The notes under the pieces are model-generated. The model was not told the origin of the DNA and made no database searches. It saw nothing but the letters and a program-made list of their open reading frames with translations. A DNA stretch of 64,000 nt from CAYRNY01 sp964425755 (GTDB taxonomy: Bacteria > Chloroflexota > Anaerolineae > Aggregatilineales > Aggregatilineaceae), in NCBI GenBank assembly GCA_964425755.1, contig CAYRNY010000010.1:121605-185604 (forward strand), in the 5' to 3' direction. This document shows, piece after piece, positions 17,143 through 25,277 of the stretch; the stretch's first letter is position 1, and every line of letters begins with the position of its first letter. The translations under genes and the position numbers were made by a program.

Positions 17143-17998
17143 CACCGCGACGGATCATCTGGCGTATTACGACACGCTGGCCGCGCGTTTTGACGCGGCA
17201 GCACCGCATTACGACATGCAGTTCGGGCCGCCATCCGGCAGCCGGCCAGGGAACCGGCTGCTGACGTGGTTACGCGAGGAACACCTGGCGCTGCTGCGTG
17301 ACCTGCTGCCGCAAGATGCGAGCGTGCTTGATATTGGCTGCGGCACGGGCATCGAGGCGCTGGCGCTGGTGCAAGAGGGGTACAGCGTGCTCGGTATCGA
17401 CATCAGCCCGGCGATGGTGCGGCAGGCGCAGATCAAGATCGCGGCGTTTGGCATCCGCTTTGGCGCGCTGTTCAAGACGTTGCCTGCCGGGCAGCTTGGC
17501 GCGCTGGACGAGCGCGGTCCTTTCCAGGGGGCGTATGCCAGCCTGGGGACGCTCAACACCGAGCCGGATTTGCCCGCTGTGGCGGCGGCGCTGCATGATC
17601 GCCTCGCGCCGGGCGCGCCGTTCGTGGCGACGGTGATGAACCGCCGTTGCTGGTTCGAGATTATGTACAACTTGCGGCGCGCGCAGCCCGGCAAAACGCT
17701 TGACCGGGGCGGTTCCTGGGACGAATCCCGCGCCGGGGCCTCGGACGTCGTCGCGCCGGTCCAGTTTTACACGCCCGACGCGTTCGCCGGGCCGTTTGCG
17801 CAGCACTTCACGGTCGAGCGCGTGATCGCGTTCCCGTTGCTGTTGCCGCCGGTGCACATGGCCGAGGTGTACCACGCGCGTGATAAGCATTTCGACAGGC
17901 GGCTGGGCCGCGAGCGCCGCCTGCGGGAGTGGCCTGTGCTGCGCGAGGCGGGGGACCATTTTCTGATCGTGTTGCGGCATAGCGCCCCGGCAGCCTGA
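17135..17998 (+). CDS. class I SAM-dependent methyltransferase
   Basis: A 287-residue methyltransferase. Motif I VLDIGCGTG (about 64-72), then SVLGIDISPAMVRQA for the ribose-binding acidic loop, a GPFQGAYASLGTLNTEPDL segment at motif IV and RLAPGAPFVATVMNRRCWFE. The N-terminal YYDTLAARFDAAAPHYD is typical of small-molecule methyltransferases of the Methyltransf_25/UbiE type. The C-terminal third has a mixed cap with VQFYTPDAF, as in relatives acting on lipids or cofactors. Its start overlaps the small membrane gene; the membrane partner could hint at a membrane-linked substrate, which is only inference. Confidence 0.8.
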   Translation: MTDTATDHLAYYDTLAARFDAAAPHYDMQFGPPSGSRPGNRLLTWLREEHLALLRDLLPQDASVLDIGCGTGIEALALVQEGYSVLGIDISPAMVRQAQIKIAAFGIRFGALFKTLPAGQLGALDERGPFQGAYASLGTLNTEPDLPAVAAALHDRLAPGAPFVATVMNRRCWFEIMYNLRRAQPGKTLDRGGSWDESRAGASDVVAPVQFYTPDAFAGPFAQHFTVERVIAFPLLLPPVHMAEVYHARDKHFDRRLGRERRLREWPVLREAGDHFLIVLRHSAPAA

Positions 17999-18020
17999 CG
18001 GTATGCCCGCGCGGGCCGCG

Positions 18021-19400
18021 TCAGCGGGGGATGTCGGCGTGGGCGTGGGCGCGGGTGGCATGCAGCGCGGTGAACTCAACCGCGATCGGCGCGTCCGGTG
18101 ACGGGCCAAGCGCCCGGTGTGACAGGTCGGGCGGGATCGCGGCATCGTTGCCGTTGCGCAGCGCGCTGTAGCTGGGCGACATGATCTCGACCCCGGCGGT
18201 GTGGAACGAATCCAGGATCATCGCGTGCAGCGCGGAGAGCGTCGCAGGGATGCGCTGCGGCTGGTCGGTGTAGGCGTTGATCTCGTAGGTGACGTAATAG
18301 TCGTCCAGGCTGTTTTGCAGCACGAACGGGCGCGGCTGGGGCTGGACATCCGGCGTGGCGAGCGCGGCGTCGATCAGCAGTTGCTGCACCAGCCGCCAGT
18401 CCACGTCGTAGCCGATCGTGATCGTGGTGTGCAGGATCAGGCCGGAACTGCGCGCCAGGGCGCTGTAATTCACGATGTTGCTTTCCAGCACCGTGCCGTT
18501 CGGGATTGCGACCTGTTCGTTTTTGACGGTGTGGATGCGCGTCACGAAGAGGCTTTTTTCCACCACGTCGCCGGTCACGTCGCCGATCTGCACGCGGTCC
18601 CCGATTTGAAACGAGCGCGTATAAGTCAGCACGGCCCCGGCGGTCATGTTCTTGATCGCGGACGTGGAGCCGAGCGAGACCAGCAGCCCGAGCAGGAACG
18701 AAATCTCCTCGAATAGCTGTGAATTGGCGATCGGCAGCAGCGGCATGATGATGAACGGGATAAACGCCAGGATCAGCAGCCGCGTGATCTTATACGTCGG
18801 TTCGGCCCACTCCGGATAGAAATCGGGCAGCACGATGATCTCCGCGCCGACCGCGTGAAAGAACAGGTGAATCGCCTTGAGCACGTACCGCGTGACCAGC
18901 AGGATGATCGCGATCTGGATGAAGTTCGGCAGGTAGTCGATCAGGGCCTGCGCGATCGTTTGCAGCGGGCCGGCGATCAGCAGCCGGATATCGTCCGCGA
19001 CCGGCTGCGCTGCCGGGAACAGGTTCAGGACGCGCGAGACGAACAGCCCCCATACCACCAGGTTGGTGCTGTGCCGCACCCCGTCACTTGCCATCAACAG
19101 CCCGCGCCGCACCTGGTCCGCCGAGACCATCTCCAGCCGCTGAATCTTGAGCATCCCGTGTACCGCGTGGTGTTGGTGGTCGATGATCCGCGTGGCGCGC
19201 GTGAACAGGATCTGCAGCGTCATGTGCGGGACCACCAGGCCGAGCACGGCAAGCAGGCTGAACACCGCCTTGACCCGTGCCGGGGCGGTCGCGACATGCT
19301 CAGAGGAATACGGGCCGGGGATCAGGTAGGGGTGCAGCAGGGCAAAGGTCGCCAGTGTGATGATCAGAACGTAGAACAGGGGTCGACGTAGGCCAAACAT
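18021..19400 (-). CDS. MscS-family small-conductance mechanosensitive channel
   Basis: A 459-residue membrane protein that should open under membrane tension to release solutes after osmotic downshock. Several hydrophobic segments in the first 245 residues precede the MscS core: LGSTSAIKNMTAGAVLTYTR (pore-lining helix region), then QIGDRVQIGDVTGDVVEKSL and QVAIPNGTVLESNIVNYS (beta domain), then the alpha/beta C-terminal domain (DYYVTYEINAYT). It is larger than E. coli MscS (286 residues), with extra N-terminal helices. AAGGAG lies 5 bases before the ATG. It is convergent with the methyltransferase gene and alone on its strand. Confidence 0.9.
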   Translation of the reverse strand: MFGLRRPLFYVLIITLATFALLHPYLIPGPYSSEHVATAPARVKAVFSLLAVLGLVVPHMTLQILFTRATRIIDHQHHAVHGMLKIQRLEMVSADQVRRGLLMASDGVRHSTNLVVWGLFVSRVLNLFPAAQPVADDIRLLIAGPLQTIAQALIDYLPNFIQIAIILLVTRYVLKAIHLFFHAVGAEIIVLPDFYPEWAEPTYKITRLLILAFIPFIIMPLLPIANSQLFEEISFLLGLLVSLGSTSAIKNMTAGAVLTYTRSFQIGDRVQIGDVTGDVVEKSLFVTRIHTVKNEQVAIPNGTVLESNIVNYSALARSSGLILHTTITIGYDVDWRLVQQLLIDAALATPDVQPQPRPFVLQNSLDDYYVTYEINAYTDQPQRIPATLSALHAMILDSFHTAGVEIMSPSYSALRNGNDAAIPPDLSHRALGPSPDAPIAVEFTALHATRAHAHADIPR

Positions 19401-19824
19401 GGCAGCTCCTTCCGATGACGTGTGGACGCGTGCAGGCAGCTAGGCCGCCTGAGATCGTCGTAGCGTCTGGGTGCCCCCCGTTGTGCCGCAGGTGCGGCAG
19501 GTGTGTGCTTCCTGGTTGTCGGATGGTGCCTCCTGTGCCGCGCCGGAACTGGTTCCGGCAGGCGGTTTACACTCTTCATTTTTGGCGCTGGGGTCCAACT
19601 GTACAGGACGGCTACAGGCAGAGCAATAGTAGAACTTTCCCAGGTACTTTTTTCCCGGTTGGCGGTGCGCTGCGTGCCGTGCGGTTGGGCAGATCGCGGG
19701 GTGTTATGCGTATAATTGGGTAGCCGGTTCCGGGGCGTGCGGGCGGGGGATCGGGCTGGTCGCATTTCCCCGGAGCCACGTGAAGGACACCGTGTTAGAT
19801 AGATGTACGGTATAGCAAGAGCTT
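19401..19824. other. 424-base divergent intergenic region
   Basis: The gap lies between the starts of the MscS gene and the Trm112-like methyltransferase. A plus-strand TATAAT at 19711-19716, inside GCGTATAATTGG, is the only clear promoter element; no good -35 is seen at 17 bases. I see no coding frame with a ribosome site and no repeat beyond a short GCAGGTGCGGCAGGTG duplication. Confidence 0.4.
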
Positions 19825-20751
19825 ATGAACCTGGATGACCTGACAGGACCCGACGACAACGGCTACCGCCCGATGAACGGCGCGTTTAAAGGGCGCGGGC
19901 GCGACTATGTCTCGCTGCTGGTGTGCCCGGTCGACCGGGCGCGCCTGCTGCCAGAGGCGGGCGATCTCGTTTGCGAGCAGGACGCGCAACACCGTTACAC
20001 GTATGAGGACGGCATACTGCGCCTGTTCCCCGCGCAAGCACGACCCGCACTGGATGCCGCGTCTGAGGCGCACGAGCAGGCGTGCGCGGCGCGTGGGTGG
20101 CGGTCGCCGGACGAGGCCGCTTTCAAGAGCCTGCCGCAGACGCCGCTGCCAGGATATCCTGAGACCTACTGGGCGCAGCAGGCGGCGAGCACGGCGTTGT
20201 TGTGGCGCTTTCTGGAAGCGGTGCGCCTGCGCAACGGCGGCCTGCCGGTCGGCCCGATGGGCGAAGTGGCGGTGATCCATGCCGGGATGGGCTGGCTGGC
20301 CTACGGGTTGGACGTGGCGGGGTACACCACGCTGGCGCTTGACACGCGGGCCGGGTCGAACTACGGCCTGGGGGCGTACCCGATCGCGCGTTATTTCCGC
20401 CTGCAGACGCCGCTCGACCGCCTGCCGCTGGCGCGCGGCGCGTTTGACTGGGTGATCTTCCAGGAAGGGCTGGCGCGGTTTGGCGACGATGCCGCGCAGC
20501 AGCGAGCGCTCGACCAGGCGATCGGCGTGCTGCGCCCGGGCGGGTGGGTCGCCGTGGTCGACGCGGTCGAGCCCTCGGAAGATGATGTCACGACGGTCCA
20601 CACGCTGTTTGAAGACGCCGGCTTGATGCTGACCTCCGCGCCCCGGCGGCGTGGCTGGCGCGGGCGCCTGCTGGAGCTGCGCGACCGCCTCGCCAACCGC
20701 GAGCCGGACGTGCCGCCGGTGCTGGTGGCGCAGAAGCCGCGCGACCGGTAA
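19825..20751 (+). CDS. Trm112-like N-terminus fused to a SAM methyltransferase domain
   Basis: A 308-residue protein. Residues about 28-70 (LLVCPVDRARLL, then DLVCEQ, then YTYEDGILRLFP) resemble a Trm112-type zinc ribbon, but only two Cys (about 34 and 50) are present, so zinc binding is probably lost. The rest is a methyltransferase fold: VAVIHAGMGWLAYGLDVAGYTTLALDTRA in place of motif I, GAFDWVIFQEGLARF, and GVLRPGGWVAVVDAVEP. The glycine-rich loop is degenerate (HAGMG), which may mean altered SAM binding. The start has only a weak ribosome site. Substrate unknown. Confidence 0.65.
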   Translation: MNLDDLTGPDDNGYRPMNGAFKGRGRDYVSLLVCPVDRARLLPEAGDLVCEQDAQHRYTYEDGILRLFPAQARPALDAASEAHEQACAARGWRSPDEAAFKSLPQTPLPGYPETYWAQQAASTALLWRFLEAVRLRNGGLPVGPMGEVAVIHAGMGWLAYGLDVAGYTTLALDTRAGSNYGLGAYPIARYFRLQTPLDRLPLARGAFDWVIFQEGLARFGDDAAQQRALDQAIGVLRPGGWVAVVDAVEPSEDDVTTVHTLFEDAGLMLTSAPRRRGWRGRLLELRDRLANREPDVPPVLVAQKPRDR

Positions 20752-20795
20752 CAGACCGGGTCACCGGCGCGGGATGCGTGCATCGCACGGCAAGG

Positions 20796-20834
20796 CCGGG
20801 ATCGCGTTGCGAAGCGATCCCGGTCGTTGCTTTG
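20796..20834 (+). terminator. terminator after the Trm112-like methyltransferase gene
   Basis: A perfect 10-bp stem (CCGGGATCGC with GCGATCCCGG, 8-base loop) is followed by TCGTTGCTTTGA, 45 bases after the stop. The rest of the gap to 21120 holds a TACAAT (20867), a TTGACA (20935) and a TATGAT (21069) but no well-spaced promoter pair and no gene. Confidence 0.6.
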
Positions 20835-21120
20835 ATCGCCAGCAACAATTTCCACCCCTCGGCGCGTACAATACAGTGGGTTGGGGCATCGTGGCGCCGC
20901 GCGAGATTGCATGGTTGCGCTATTGACAAAGCGTGCGATCTCAAGCAGACTATGGGCGGCCTGCGCGCGTATCCCGGTCGGTGTTCTGTGCGGACGTCGA
21001 TCGACACGTGGCGGGCCGGTGCGGTTACCTGCACGTCGGCAAAGTGGCGTCCTGTTCGGGGGCGGGCTATGATCGAGCCGGTCCAACCGCTGCCCGGCGA
21101 TCAGAGGAGAAACATGCATC

Positions 21121-21756
21121 ATGATTGAAGGTACCCTGGTTGATCTGGTCCCATTTGAGGACGATTACGCGATTTACCTTGAGCAGTGGATGAACGAAGA
21201 AGCGTGGTTCCGTGCCCGGCCATTTGACCGCCGCGAGCCGCATACCGAAGAAGACGTGAAACAGTTCATCGAGAAGATGGAGAAGAACGAACACGGCGCG
21301 TTGATCGGCTTCCAGACCAAGGACGGCGACCCGGTGGGCGGCGTGCTGTTTGATCACGAGTGGACGCGCGTACGCAAGGCGGACGTGATGTTCTTCGCCG
21401 GGGATCAGCGCTACGAAGGCCGCGACGAGGTGCTCGACGGGCTGCTGATGCTGCTGCGCTACTGCTTCGAAACGCGCAACCTGCACCGCGTGGATACGGC
21501 GGCGCTGGCCTTCGACGAGGTTAGGATCGACTACCTGCGGCGTGCAGGGTTTGTGCACGAGGGCACGCTGCGCCAGCACGTGCGTTGGGATGGCGATTAC
21601 GTCGACCTGGAGCTGTACGGCCTGCTGGATCGCGAATGGCCGGGCTATGCCGCGAAGGTCAAGACGCTCGAACTCCAGAGCAGCGAGCTGGAACCGAAGC
21701 CCAAGCCGGAAAAGAAAGACGACAAGGAATCGAATAACGGCGCGGCGGAAGCGTAG
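21121..21756 (+). CDS. GNAT-family acetyltransferase, divergent acetyl-CoA loop
   Basis: A 211-residue RimJ/RimL-type GNAT. It opens with LVDLVPFEDDYAIYLEQWMNE, as do its three paralogues downstream, and has GFQTKDGDPVGGVLFD for the central strands. The expected acetyl-CoA loop (QxxGxG) reads QRYEGRDE, so the second glycine is missing; later DYLRRAGFVHEGTLRQ is typical. A Lys/Glu-rich tail (about 185-211) is unique to this copy. AGAGGAG lies 12 bases upstream of the ATG. It precedes the aspartyl-tRNA synthetase on the same strand, but a TATAAT lies between them. Acceptor unknown. Confidence 0.75.
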   Translation: MIEGTLVDLVPFEDDYAIYLEQWMNEEAWFRARPFDRREPHTEEDVKQFIEKMEKNEHGALIGFQTKDGDPVGGVLFDHEWTRVRKADVMFFAGDQRYEGRDEVLDGLLMLLRYCFETRNLHRVDTAALAFDEVRIDYLRRAGFVHEGTLRQHVRWDGDYVDLELYGLLDREWPGYAAKVKTLELQSSELEPKPKPEKKDDKESNNGAAEA

Positions 21757-21891
21757 ACGTTCCGGCGCGGAGAGAGGCAACGCGAACCGCTGGCGATGCC
21801 GCACCGTCCGGCAACGGGGTGTGTGCATCGCCGGTGTGTGTTGGGGCGGTCTTCGTGCAGCACAACCAAACGGGGACGGCCAGCGCGGTGC

Positions 21892-21897
21892 TATAAT
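21892..21897 (+). promoter_or_regulatory. TATAAT -10 element of the AspRS-GNAT operon
   Basis: A perfect TATAAT lies 41 bases before the GTG start of the synthetase. No strong -35 is seen at 17 bases, so this is a partial promoter call. Confidence 0.5.
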
Positions 21898-21938
21898 CGG
21901 GCCATTAGCCAGATGCTGAACCGAACAAGGAGCTTATT

Positions 21939-23246
21939 GTGACCACGATAGCGATCCAAGAGGTCCGCGATCATCTCGACGAACAGGTGCAGATCAAAGC
22001 ATGGGTCGATACGATCCGCGACCAGAAGAACATGCAGTTTCTGGTGCTGCGCGATTCGAGCGGCTACGTGCAGGTCGCACACTGGAAGAAGGGCAATCCG
22101 GAACTCGCGGAGACGATCTCCGGCCTGACCGTCGAGTCGGTGGTGCAGATCACGGGCAAGGCGGTCGCCAATGAGAGCGTGAAGCTCGGCGGGCTGGAGA
22201 TCCAGCTTGAGACGCTGGAGGTGCTCAGCAAGGCTGAGCCGATGCTGCCGATCGAAGAGGAATCCGCGCAGGATGTGCGGCTTGACTGGCGTTTCATCGA
22301 CCTGCGCCGCCCGCAGAATCGCCTGATCTTCGAGGTGCAGACTGCCGCCGAGCACGCGATGCGCGAGTTTTGGGTCGAGCGCGGTTTCATTGAAATCCAC
22401 TCGCCAAAATTGATGGGCGCGCCAAGCGAATCGGGCGCGGAACTGTTCGCGCTGGAGTACTTCGGCGGGCAGGCGTTCCTCGCGCAGTCGCCGCAGTTCT
22501 ACAAGCAGATGGCGATGGCGGCGGGCTTCGACCGCGTGTTCGAGATCGCGCCGGTGTTTCGCGCGGACCCGTCGTTCACATCGCGCCACGCGACCGAGTT
22601 CACGAGCATCGACATGGAGGTGTCGTGGGTTGACTCGCACGAGGACGTGATGGTCCTGGAAGAGCAGTGGCTGCAGTACGTGATCCGGGCGATCAAGGAG
22701 CAGTACGGCACGCAGATCGCGGACACCTTCGGGGTCGAGATCACGGTGCCGGCAGTGCCCTTCCCGCGCGTGCCGATGAGCGAGGCGCTTGAGATCGTGG
22801 CGCAGAGCGGCTACGAGATGCCCGACAACGGCAAGGGCGACCTCGACCCGGAAGGTGAACGCATCGTGGCGCGGCATGTCAAAGAGACGCACGACCACGA
22901 TTTCGTATTCGTGACCGACTATCCCTGGTCCGTGCGCCCGTTCTACCACATGAAGCACCCGGATGACCCGAACCTGACGCGCAGCTTCGACCTGCTCTGG
23001 AAGGGGCTGGAGGTCACGACCGGGGCGCAGCGCGAGCACCGCTACGATGTGCTGGTCGCGCAGCTTCACGAAAAGGGACTGACCAACGAGTCGGTGCAGT
23101 TCTACCTGGACTTCTTCCGGTACGGCTGCCCGCCGCACGGCGGTTTTGGCTTCGGGCTGGCGCGTATGTTGATGTCGCTGCTGGACCTGTCGAATCTGCG
23201 TCAGGCGACGTACCTGTTCCGGGGGCCGAACCGCCTGACGCCGTGA
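21939..23246 (+). CDS. aspS: aspartate--tRNA(Asp/Asn) ligase, archaeal/AspS2 type
   Basis: A 435-residue class II synthetase that charges tRNA(Asp), and in this clade usually also tRNA(Asn). The N-terminal OB-fold anticodon domain (about 1-105) is followed directly by the catalytic core. There is no 150-residue GAD insertion, which separates it from the usual 580-residue bacterial AspRS. Motif 2 is FRADPSFTSRHATEFTSID; motif 3 is HGGFGFGLARM, where the usual Glu before Arg is Ala. The ending FRGPNRLTP is typical of the type. GTG start with AAGGAG 5 bases upstream. A non-discriminating enzyme would need GatCAB, which is not in this window. Confidence 0.9.
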   Translation: MTTIAIQEVRDHLDEQVQIKAWVDTIRDQKNMQFLVLRDSSGYVQVAHWKKGNPELAETISGLTVESVVQITGKAVANESVKLGGLEIQLETLEVLSKAEPMLPIEEESAQDVRLDWRFIDLRRPQNRLIFEVQTAAEHAMREFWVERGFIEIHSPKLMGAPSESGAELFALEYFGGQAFLAQSPQFYKQMAMAAGFDRVFEIAPVFRADPSFTSRHATEFTSIDMEVSWVDSHEDVMVLEEQWLQYVIRAIKEQYGTQIADTFGVEITVPAVPFPRVPMSEALEIVAQSGYEMPDNGKGDLDPEGERIVARHVKETHDHDFVFVTDYPWSVRPFYHMKHPDDPNLTRSFDLLWKGLEVTTGAQREHRYDVLVAQLHEKGLTNESVQFYLDFFRYGCPPHGGFGFGLARMLMSLLDLSNLRQATYLFRGPNRLTP

Positions 23247-23295
23247 CGGGCCGCGCGAGATATCACGAATCACGACAAAGGACAGGGCGAGACGT

Positions 23296-23901
23296 ATGTT
23301 TGAAGGGTTGTTGGTCGATCTGGTGCCGTTTGACGCACGCTTCCGCGAGCTGGAACACAAGTGGCGCAATAACGAGGCCGCGTTTTGGGGCAGCGGCGGC
23401 GACCGCCGGTTTGAGAGCCGCCGGTACGTCGAAGAGATGCTGCAGCGTCGCGCCGAACGCGAGGCGGATAACCCCGCGCGCGGCGTCTGGTTTGGCATCC
23501 AGACTAAGGACGGCACGCCGATCGGTGGCATCGGGCCGATGTGGCTCAATCCGGCCCACCGCTGGGCGATGCTCGGCGCGAAGATCGGCGAGCCGGACTA
23601 CTGGGGCGGCGGTTACGGCACGGACGCGCTGCTGCTGGTGCTGGATTACAGCTTCAACTGGCTCGATCTGCGCCGGGTGTGGATCGTCACCACCAGCATG
23701 AACGCGCGAGTTCAGCGCCAGATGGAAAAGGTCGGGTTCCGGCTTGAGGCGTGCGACCGCGCGGCGGCGTATGCGGATGGCGTCTGGCACGACGAGCTGC
23801 ATTATGGCCTGCTGCGCGAGGAGTGGCCGGGCCGCGCGGCGCTGGTCGAGTCGCTGGGCCTGCGCGAGCGTGCGGCGGCGGCAGTCTCCGGGAACGCGTA
23901 A
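23296..23901 (+). CDS. GNAT-family acetyltransferase (RimJ/RimL type), array copy 2
   Basis: A 201-residue GNAT acetyltransferase. It starts MFEGLLVDLVPFDARF, and has GIQTKDGTPIGGIGPMWL (central strands), the acetyl-CoA pyrophosphate loop EPDYWGGGYGTDALLLVL, a LRRVWIVTTSMNARVQRQME helix and KVGFRLEACDR. The loop is intact, unlike the first copy. It starts 50 bases after the synthetase stop on the same strand, so it is probably co-transcribed with it. The two copies that follow are close relatives. The acceptor is unknown; the family acetylates protein N-termini, aminoacyl groups and small amines. Confidence 0.85.
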   Translation: MFEGLLVDLVPFDARFRELEHKWRNNEAAFWGSGGDRRFESRRYVEEMLQRRAEREADNPARGVWFGIQTKDGTPIGGIGPMWLNPAHRWAMLGAKIGEPDYWGGGYGTDALLLVLDYSFNWLDLRRVWIVTTSMNARVQRQMEKVGFRLEACDRAAAYADGVWHDELHYGLLREEWPGRAALVESLGLRERAAAAVSGNA

Positions 23902-23905
23902 GCGC

Positions 23906-23941
23906 GGGCGAGGTCGCGCGCAGCGAGGGCGAGGTCGCGCG
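23906..23941 (+). repeat. two 15-bp direct repeats between GNAT copies 2 and 3
   Basis: GGGCGAGGTCGCGCG occurs at 23906-23920 and 23927-23941, a period of 21 bases, in the 109-base gap after the second GNAT gene. It may be a scar of the tandem duplication or a protein-binding site. Confidence 0.7.
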
Positions 23942-24010
23942 TGTGGGGGCGAGAATCCGGGCTTGCACGCTGAGGTGCAGCCAATCCTGACGAAAGCGAG
24001 AAACGCAACG

Positions 24011-24598
24011 ATGTTAGAAGGCTTGTTGGTCGATCTGGTGCCGCACGGCAAAACGTATGACGAGCTGAAACACAAATGGGAGAACAGCGAAGCCGGGTAC
24101 TGGGCTTCCGCCGGGGGGCGCGAGATCGTGTCGCGCGCGGCGATGCGTCGCTGGCAGGAAGAACGTGCCGAACGCCGCGCCCACAGCCAGCGCGCGAACT
24201 TCGGCATCCAGACCAAGGACGGCACGCCGCTCGGGGATATTGGCATCGGCTGGGTGCTGCCGCATCACCGCCTGGGTATGCTCGGCGCGATGATCGGCGA
24301 GCCGGACTACTGGGGCGGCGGCTACGGCACGGACGCGCTGTTGCTGATCGTGGATTACGCGTTCGACTGGCTGGACATGCACAAGCTGTGGCTCGGCACG
24401 ATGGGCATCAACGTGCGTGTGCACCGCCAGATGGAGAAGGTTGGGTTCCGGCGCGAGGCTGTGCGCCGCGAGTTGTTCTTTGCCGATGGGCAGCGGACCG
24501 ACGAGGTCTTGTACGGCATGCTGCGCGACGAATGGCCGGGCCGCGAAACGCTGGTCGAGCGGCTTGGCCTGCGCGCGCGTGCGGAAGGGAAAACATGA
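24011..24598 (+). CDS. GNAT-family acetyltransferase (RimJ/RimL type), array copy 3
   Basis: A 195-residue GNAT that is very close to copies 2 and 4: MLEGLLVDLVPHGKTYDEL start, FGIQTKDGTPLGDIGIGW, acetyl-CoA loop EPDYWGGGYGTDALLLIV, HKLWLGTMGINVRVHRQMEK and VGFRREA. It differs from copy 2 mainly in the first third (GREIVSRAAMRRW region), where substrate contacts usually lie. The ATG at 24011 is chosen because it aligns with the paralogues; a frame running from 23744 overlaps copy 2. Its stop is one base from the start of copy 4. Confidence 0.85.
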   Translation: MLEGLLVDLVPHGKTYDELKHKWENSEAGYWASAGGREIVSRAAMRRWQEERAERRAHSQRANFGIQTKDGTPLGDIGIGWVLPHHRLGMLGAMIGEPDYWGGGYGTDALLLIVDYAFDWLDMHKLWLGTMGINVRVHRQMEKVGFRREAVRRELFFADGQRTDEVLYGMLRDEWPGRETLVERLGLRARAEGKT

Positions 24599-24599
24599 G

Positions 24600-25181
24600 A
24601 TGCTAGAGGGCTTGCTGGTTGACCTGGTGCCGTATGGCAAACCGTTCGAGGAAAAACACGCCGAGTGGATGAACCGCGAGTCGATGTTCTGGGCCAGCAT
24701 GGGCGATCGCTGGTTTGCCACGCGCGCATCGACGGAACGCTACCGCCGCGAGCGCCAGGAACGCGAAGGGCAGGGACCGCGCCTGAGCGCGAACTTCGGC
24801 GTCCTGACCAAGGACGGCACGCCGCTGGGGTCGTTTGCGATCAACTGGCTGGTGCCGCATCACCGGCTGGCGATGCTCGGCGCGATGATCCACGAGCCGG
24901 AATACTGGGGCGGCGGCTATGGCACGGACGCGCTGCTGCTGATCATGGAATACGCGTTCGACTGGCTGGACGTGCGCAAAATCTGGCTGATGACCATGAG
25001 CCTTAATGCGCGCGTGCTGCGCCAGATGGAGAAGGTCGGTTTCCGCGAAGAGGCGCGCCAGCGTGACGCCACGCTCGCCGATGGTACATGGTGCGACGGT
25101 GTGATCTTCGGCATGCTGCGCGACGAATGGCCGGGGCGCGAGGCACTGGTCGAGCGGCTTGGTTTGCAGGCACGCACATAA
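24600..25181 (+). CDS. GNAT-family acetyltransferase (RimJ/RimL type), array copy 4
   Basis: A 193-residue GNAT. It starts MLEGLLVDLVPYGKPFEEK, one base after the stop of copy 3 (TGAGATG), so translation is probably coupled. Central strands FGVLTKDGTPLGSFAINWLV, acetyl-CoA loop EPEYWGGGYGTDALLLIM, RKIWLMTMSLNARVLRQME and VGFREEARQRD match copies 2 and 3. The middle segment (YRRERQEREGQGPRLSA) varies. The array ends here at a terminator shared with the convergent secreted gene. Confidence 0.85.
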   Translation: MLEGLLVDLVPYGKPFEEKHAEWMNRESMFWASMGDRWFATRASTERYRRERQEREGQGPRLSANFGVLTKDGTPLGSFAINWLVPHHRLAMLGAMIHEPEYWGGGYGTDALLLIMEYAFDWLDVRKIWLMTMSLNARVLRQMEKVGFREEARQRDATLADGTWCDGVIFGMLRDEWPGREALVERLGLQART

Positions 25182-25201
25182 GCGCCCTATCCTGGAGCAA
25201 C

Positions 25202-25251
25202 GCAAACAAAACGTCCCCTGTCCCGGTAAGCTCCGGCGGGCAGGGGACGTT
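25202..25251 (-). terminator. strong intrinsic terminator of the SH3-like secreted protein gene
   Basis: Perfect 11-bp arms (AACGTCCCCTG and CAGGGGACGTT, 20-base loop). On the minus strand the stem is followed by TTGTTTGCG, giving a TTTTGTTTG run, 27 bases past the gene. It may also slow transcripts leaving the GNAT array. Confidence 0.8.
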
Positions 25252-25277
25252 CGATTCATGCCGCGACGATACGCGCG

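Noticed and set aside
20935..20940. TTGACA as the -35 of the first GNAT gene
   Set aside because: The nearest TATGAT lies more than 100 bases away and nothing suitable is 16-18 bases downstream.
21891..23549. 552-residue minus-strand frame opposite the synthetase
   Set aside because: It is antisense to an unmistakable AspRS and the following GNAT.
23906..23941. Possible CRISPR-like repeat
   Set aside because: Only two copies, 6-base spacing and no cas genes.
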